Shown in pieces: positions 59,930 through 64,000 of a stretch of DNA of 64,000 nt. The DNA lies in NCBI RefSeq assembly GCF_041146395.1, contig NC_090989.1, positions 249,726,843-249,790,842 of the forward strand, read 5' to 3'. A program made the position numbers and the translations under genes. The notes beneath the pieces are model-generated. The model was given only the letters and a program-made list of their open reading frames with translations, did no database searches and had not been told where the DNA came from. This stretch comes from Eulemur rufifrons (Eukaryota; Chordata; Mammalia; Primates; Lemuridae). Position 1 is the stretch's first letter, and each line of letters starts with the position of its first letter.

Positions 59930-60421
59930 TGAAGATCTCTAATAGAATGGTTGTTCAGAAACTGGTACTGTAAGAGGAAAAATTATTAAGGACCAGAGGT
60001 AAATTTAGTGGTCAAGAAAAAGTTCAAGCATATAAAAACACCTATTGGCAGTGAACTGGGGTTTCCAGAAGGCACTCTGAAAAAATTAATGATAAGCTCT
60101 CAAAGGATAGGAGGAAAGAGAGGAAAAAACAGAATGGGGCAAATATATAAGGATGTGTGGTGGCAGCAGGTGTTGAAATTCATTTGATTAGTGGATCTGT
60201 GATGGGGGTGGAGGATGAATATTGGGAGGATTGATTCAGTCTGGAGCCTGGCACATCATCCGTGCTCAGTGAATATCAAAAGAGTAAATAAATGATGATT
60301 TTTAGTAAATCAGCCTCAAGTTTGCAACTGAGAATTTGATGTGAAATTCTAATTTTTCTTAAAAGTCCTGCTTTCCAAGGCCAAGCAAGTATAAAACTGA
60401 AAGAGACTAAAAATCACCGTC
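58805..60421. other. Intergenic DNA, no gene
   Basis: No gene. A short L2/MIR-type end lies at 60235-60300 ('gtctggagcctggcacatcatccgtgctcagtgaata'). Confidence 0.4.
59877..59920. repeat. (GT)n(GA)n compound microsatellite
   Basis: About nine GT units followed by about twelve GA units, then a GACAGAGAGAAAG tail to about 59929. Confidence 0.9.
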
Positions 60422-60436
60422 AATTATACATTTCTT
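60422..60436. repeat. Target site duplication, left copy (15 bp)
   Basis: AATTATACATTTCTT, repeated at 60751-60765. It runs into the poly(T) of the insert. Confidence 0.88.
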
Positions 60437-60750
60437 TTTTTTTTTACACTTTTATTTTTTTTTTTATTTTTCTACATGTTTGCTTTAAATAATTTGGGGG
60501 AGGGGCTACAAGTACTTTTTTTTTTTTCATCTTATTATGGGGGATACAGAATTTCAGGTTACATACGTTGCCCATGTACCGCCTTTCCCCCCCCAAGTCA
60601 GAGCTCCAGGCGTGTCCATTCCCCAGACAGTGCGCATTGCAGATGGGTGCATGCCTACATGATGAGTGCGTTGCGCACCGTCTGGGGAATGGTCACGCTT
60701 GAAGCTGCTCACTCGGGGAGTGGGGGGCGGTGCTAGGAGGGGATGGATGT
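60437..60750 (-). mobile_element. Short lineage L1 insertion: twin-primed and with a 3' transduction
   Basis: The poly(T) is at the left (60437-60445), so the element's 3' end points left. From 60645 down to 60528 the minus strand is the L1 3'UTR, ending '...cccccataataagatg' plus an A run (60516-60527 as T). Beyond this A tract, 60446-60515 holds non-L1 sequence followed by the second A tract and an AATAAA, which is the structure of a 3' transduction. The right part (60646-60750) is L1 3'UTR in + orientation (first tandem unit plus the start of the second), a head-to-head twin-priming inversion. Exact 15-bp duplications flank the whole. Confidence 0.88.
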
Positions 60751-60765
60751 AATTATACATTTCTT
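60751..60765. repeat. Target site duplication, right copy (15 bp)
   Basis: AATTATACATTTCTT, identical to 60422-60436. The implied + strand nick is TTTCTT/A. Confidence 0.88.
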
Positions 60766-61354
60766 ATTGAAAAGGAATGCCAAGAACTTGGAGGATGTCA
60801 GTCAATGAGAAAGAATTCCAAAATAACAACTGGAGGAAAAATGAACTCACTACCAATTTGGAAGGTTTACATGAGGTGTATGAGCAAAAACTGAGGGGTG
60901 GGCCCAGAAGAGAAAAAAGAAACTTAGGATATTTTCACCTGTCTTAAAATTGGCCTTAGTTGTATAGCAGAGATGCTCACAAGTTGCAAAATCTTGGTCT
61001 TTGCTTATCTTACGATATTTTATGATTCCTGTTAGAAGACAAAGTCTTCATTTCTCATATAAAAGTTTATCAAGCTTAGGAAATCCTGAAGGTCTAAAAT
61101 TTAGGCTATTAAAATGATGACACTAGTAAAGCTGTTTTGGAATTAAAACTAAAACAAGGTTCCATTTTGGTTAATGCCAGATGCTATTAGAGTTTTAGGA
61201 GATACTTAAAAATTCTACCTCATTTATCATCTTTCATGATGACACTCAATACAAAACAAACTGTATATTGTAACATTCTTTCCTAAATTAATATTTTAAA
61301 CTAGTGTATCTTGGACTTAGTTGCATTACACATAATTTTTTTAATTTGGAGCAC
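60766..61354. other. Intergenic DNA, no gene
   Basis: No gene and no named repeat. Confidence 0.4.
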
Positions 61355-61800
61355 AACCATTTTATTATAAAAAATAATAAAAAATAAAGAACATACCAAT
61401 TAATTTACTATCACACAATTAAACAGCTTTACTTTCATAGTTCCCTCCTTTCTTCCCTATTTCTCTGTCTCTCTCTCTCTCTCTCCTCTCTTACTCTTTC
61501 TCTATCTTATATCCAACGGAGCTTTAATATTCTATTATACATTTATACTCTCATTGATTAAAATATTTCCCCACTATTAAGTATTTATGTTCCTTTCCTC
61601 TTTATGGTTGACTATTGTTAAAAATAAATCTTTACATGGATATAACCATTTCCCTCATTGTTAGTTATTTCAAATATAATGAACAATAATTGGATTATGG
61701 GTCATGACATAAGTTAGTTAAATTATATAAATGAGTTTATGACTTGAAATCCATTGCCAAATTGTATAAAAAGGAACAACCTTTTGCAAAGCAGCCACAA
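61355..61800 (-). mobile_element. Ancient L1 (L1M-type) 3'UTR, antisense, with a (CT)n tract
   Basis: 'tggagcacaaccattttattataa', 'cccactattaagtatttatgttcc' and 'gtttcaaatataatgaacaataattggattatgggtcatg'-like text fit an old L1 3'UTR complement. A (CT)n tract at about 61463-61487 lies inside. Low identity. Confidence 0.45.
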
Positions 61801-62074
61801 GTGATAGTGATAAATAACTGTCAGTTATTTTTTCTAACTTCAGAAACTCTGAGTGTTATGAATTATGCTCTTGTATTGCTCATTAAGGGCAAAAAGTTAT
61901 TTGCACTTCTTTGGTAGCTAATAAATTTAATATTCTCTCTCCATATATATATTTTGCCTATTTTCATGACTGTTTCCTAGATTCTTCCATTGAACTATAT
62001 ATGAGTCCAGAGAAAGAATGTTGTTTGTTTTTCTGGGTTTTGGGGGGGGCGGGTTTTTTTGTTTGTTTGTTCTG

Positions 62075-62320
62075 TTATAAAGATTTTTTTCCACTTTACT
62101 GAGGTAAAATTGACAAATAAAAATTGCATACATTTAAGGTGTACAACTTGATGTTTTGATAAACATTGTGAAATTATCACTACATCAAGCTAATTAACAT
62201 ATCTATTACCTCACATAGCTACTATTTTTTAAGTCTTTGTGTATGTGTATGTTTCTATGTGCATGTGTGTGAGTGTGCATATTGAGAATACTCAAGTTCC
62301 ACCCTTTCTGCCAATGCCTG
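62075..62320 (-). mobile_element. L1 (L1M-type) 3'UTR fragment, antisense
   Basis: 'ccactttactgaggtaaaattgacaaataaaaattgcatacatttaaggtgtacaacttgatgttttgataaacattgtg', 'tacatcaagctaattaacatatctattacctcacatagctac' and 'tgagaatactcaagttc' are the standard complement of this L1 3'UTR. Confidence 0.85.
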
Positions 62321-62324
62321 CCAA

Positions 62325-62480
62325 TTAGTTCAGTATCTGTCACTAGCAGGAAGTCAATAAATAGTTGTTGATTGGAGCTGTGCCCTCAGATGATCTACCT
62401 AATCTCTCTGTGTCTGACTTTTCTGTAAAATGAGGCTGGCAATGGTAAGGATCCTAAAAGGTGACATGAATAGGACCTCC
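62325..62480 (+). mobile_element. Probable MIR/L2-type SINE remnant, sense
   Basis: 'gatctacctaatctctctgtgtctgacttttctgtaaaatgaggctggcaatgg' is a good match in order to the MIR core. The preceding 'agtcaataaatagttgttg' looks like the tail of another old element. Confidence 0.55.
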
Positions 62481-64000
62481 AGGTTTCTGTTTAACTTTCT
62501 CTTTTTTTTAATATAAACTATTTGTTTATAACAATTATAAGCTTTCCCCCTTTTTTCTCATATAGATTGTTTTCCCATTCCCTTGGTATGAGATCTTCAT
62601 ATGATACAGTTATCAAAACTCCCTGGCACTGACAAATATTTCATTTTTTAAAGTTTTTGCCTAGTTGTACCTCTACGTAACCTTAAAAATGCCAAAGAAA
62701 ACTTCTATAGGAATGCTGGTGAGTACGGTATTCAAAATGTAAACTACCTTGACAGAATGTCTATTTTCACAATATTTAGTGAGAACAGGGACACAATACA
62801 TGTTCCAGTTATCTTTTATTCTCCATCTTTTTTTTTTAACCTCAGGGGCAAGGAGCTGAATTAAACATAATCCTCTCTTCATCATGCTCTTGTCACTGAT
62901 GTAATCCAAGCTCAGTTCCTACTTCATTTCTGTTCCATTCATAACAAATCTCTCCTTCCCTCCCCTCCATGAATACTCACTCTGATGTATAAAGTATGTG
63001 TGCTTGAGCATGTCCCAATTTTGCAGTTTCTCTACATGACTCATCCAGATTGCTTATTGCCTATCCTCCAGAATATTTATCTTTTTGTTATGAGTGGTAT
63101 ATTTTATCAAATATAACTTAGGTAGTTATTGCTGGAATGCAGCAACTTTTGTGTTTTAATTTCTTCTTATTCAGCCCCTTCAATGAATTTTTTTTTCATT
63201 ATAACTAATGGTTTTGAGTAGACTACTCAGGATTTCTTAGGTATGTAATCATAAAATCTATGAATAATTACTTTTTCTATTTGGCAATATTATCTTTATT
63301 CTTACTCTTACATCAACAATTTCTACAATCACAAAAAATCAATTATAATATAATGTAATTGCCATACTTATTTCATTATTTAATTTAAAGTGGTATATTG
63401 AATACTCTACAAGGAAGTTTGATAATAACTACAGGTTCAGGACAAAAACCTTTTCCATCTTTGCCTCTTTCAAAATATATGTCTTAGGGATGCTTCTGAA
63501 TTTTAGCCAAGATCTTTACTATTTCTTGTATAAGTATTATTTTAAATTATTTATAATTATACATCAATTTTAAACCACACTTAATACTTATTTACCTTTG
63601 CAGATGTTTCTGTTAGAGCAGGTTGGCTTATAGTATAATGATTACTGAAAAGTATCACATCTGTAAATTCCCTTATGTTTTCCATTGCAAGATGAAACAA
63701 GAGAAAAATAACAGCCTTATTCCAACTTTCAAAAATATTACCATCCACTGAAGCTAGAGTCAGAAGGAACTGATTCCTTAACAGTTTTGTAGTATCCAGC
63801 ACATATTTAAAATTTTGACCAGATCATGTTTGAAAGGTAGAACTTCAGCAAGATTGGAAGTATCTCCACTAAAATTTTCTAGGAAGCTGATATTGTCACC
63901 CAGTGATATAGTAATTGTAAATATGCAGGTATATTAGGTTCTGATTAGATTATCTCTTACGGGTGTAAAACAAGTTTAAAAATGTGGAGTCATTATTTAT
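62481..64000. other. AT-rich intergenic DNA, no gene
   Basis: No gene and no named repeat. Short homopolymers only. Confidence 0.4.

Overview
The window is AT-rich, gene-empty nuclear DNA from a primate. Two Alu elements (21.3 kb and 58.4 kb) share an internal A-box-distal expansion of about 30-35 bases and a right arm typical of strepsirrhines. The youngest LINE-1 copies differ in 5'UTR and 3'UTR from human L1. I infer a lemur-type (strepsirrhine) genome; the species cannot be read from the sequence. No cellular protein-coding exon, tRNA, rRNA or CRISPR array could be supported, and every ORF that makes sense as protein belongs to a retrotransposon.

Layout. 0-12 kb: mostly unique AT-rich DNA with a MER2 DNA transposon, an old antisense L1, a MaLR LTR, an L1 3' end and a MIR. 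12-20 kb: a minus-strand LTR abutted by a 5'-truncated L1 with clear 13-bp target site duplications (TSDs), an L2 reverse transcriptase remnant, a minus-strand MaLR internal region and more old L1. 20-37 kb: an L2 end, an Alu, three MLT2-like LTRs in the same orientation, an MLT1 LTR, and an ancient LINE-like repeat split by about 1 kb of foreign sequence. 37-44 kb: old antisense L1 and a GC-rich unclassified block, then a twin-primed (5'-inverted) lineage L1. 48.2-55.5 kb: a full-length lineage-specific L1 with 17-bp TSDs. 55.7-64 kb: old L1 pieces, an Alu, and a second small twin-primed L1 that also carries a 3' transduction.

The centrepiece is the full-length L1 (48179-55497). Its 5'UTR holds almost three tandem copies of a 370-400 bp CpG-rich unit, each with a YY1-like CCATCTTGG core. 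These lie inside the UTR, between a unique 5' leader and a unique spacer before ORF1. Human L1 has no such array, and mouse L1 carries its monomers at the extreme 5' end. The 3'UTR carries a 95-bp tandem duplication with G-quadruplex-prone G runs. The duplication is also present in the 60.4 kb copy but not in the older 43.8 kb copy. ORF1 and ORF2 are recognisable over their whole length but broken by frameshifts and stops, so this copy is not autonomous. Repeat family names are from memory of consensus sequences and were not checked against a library.
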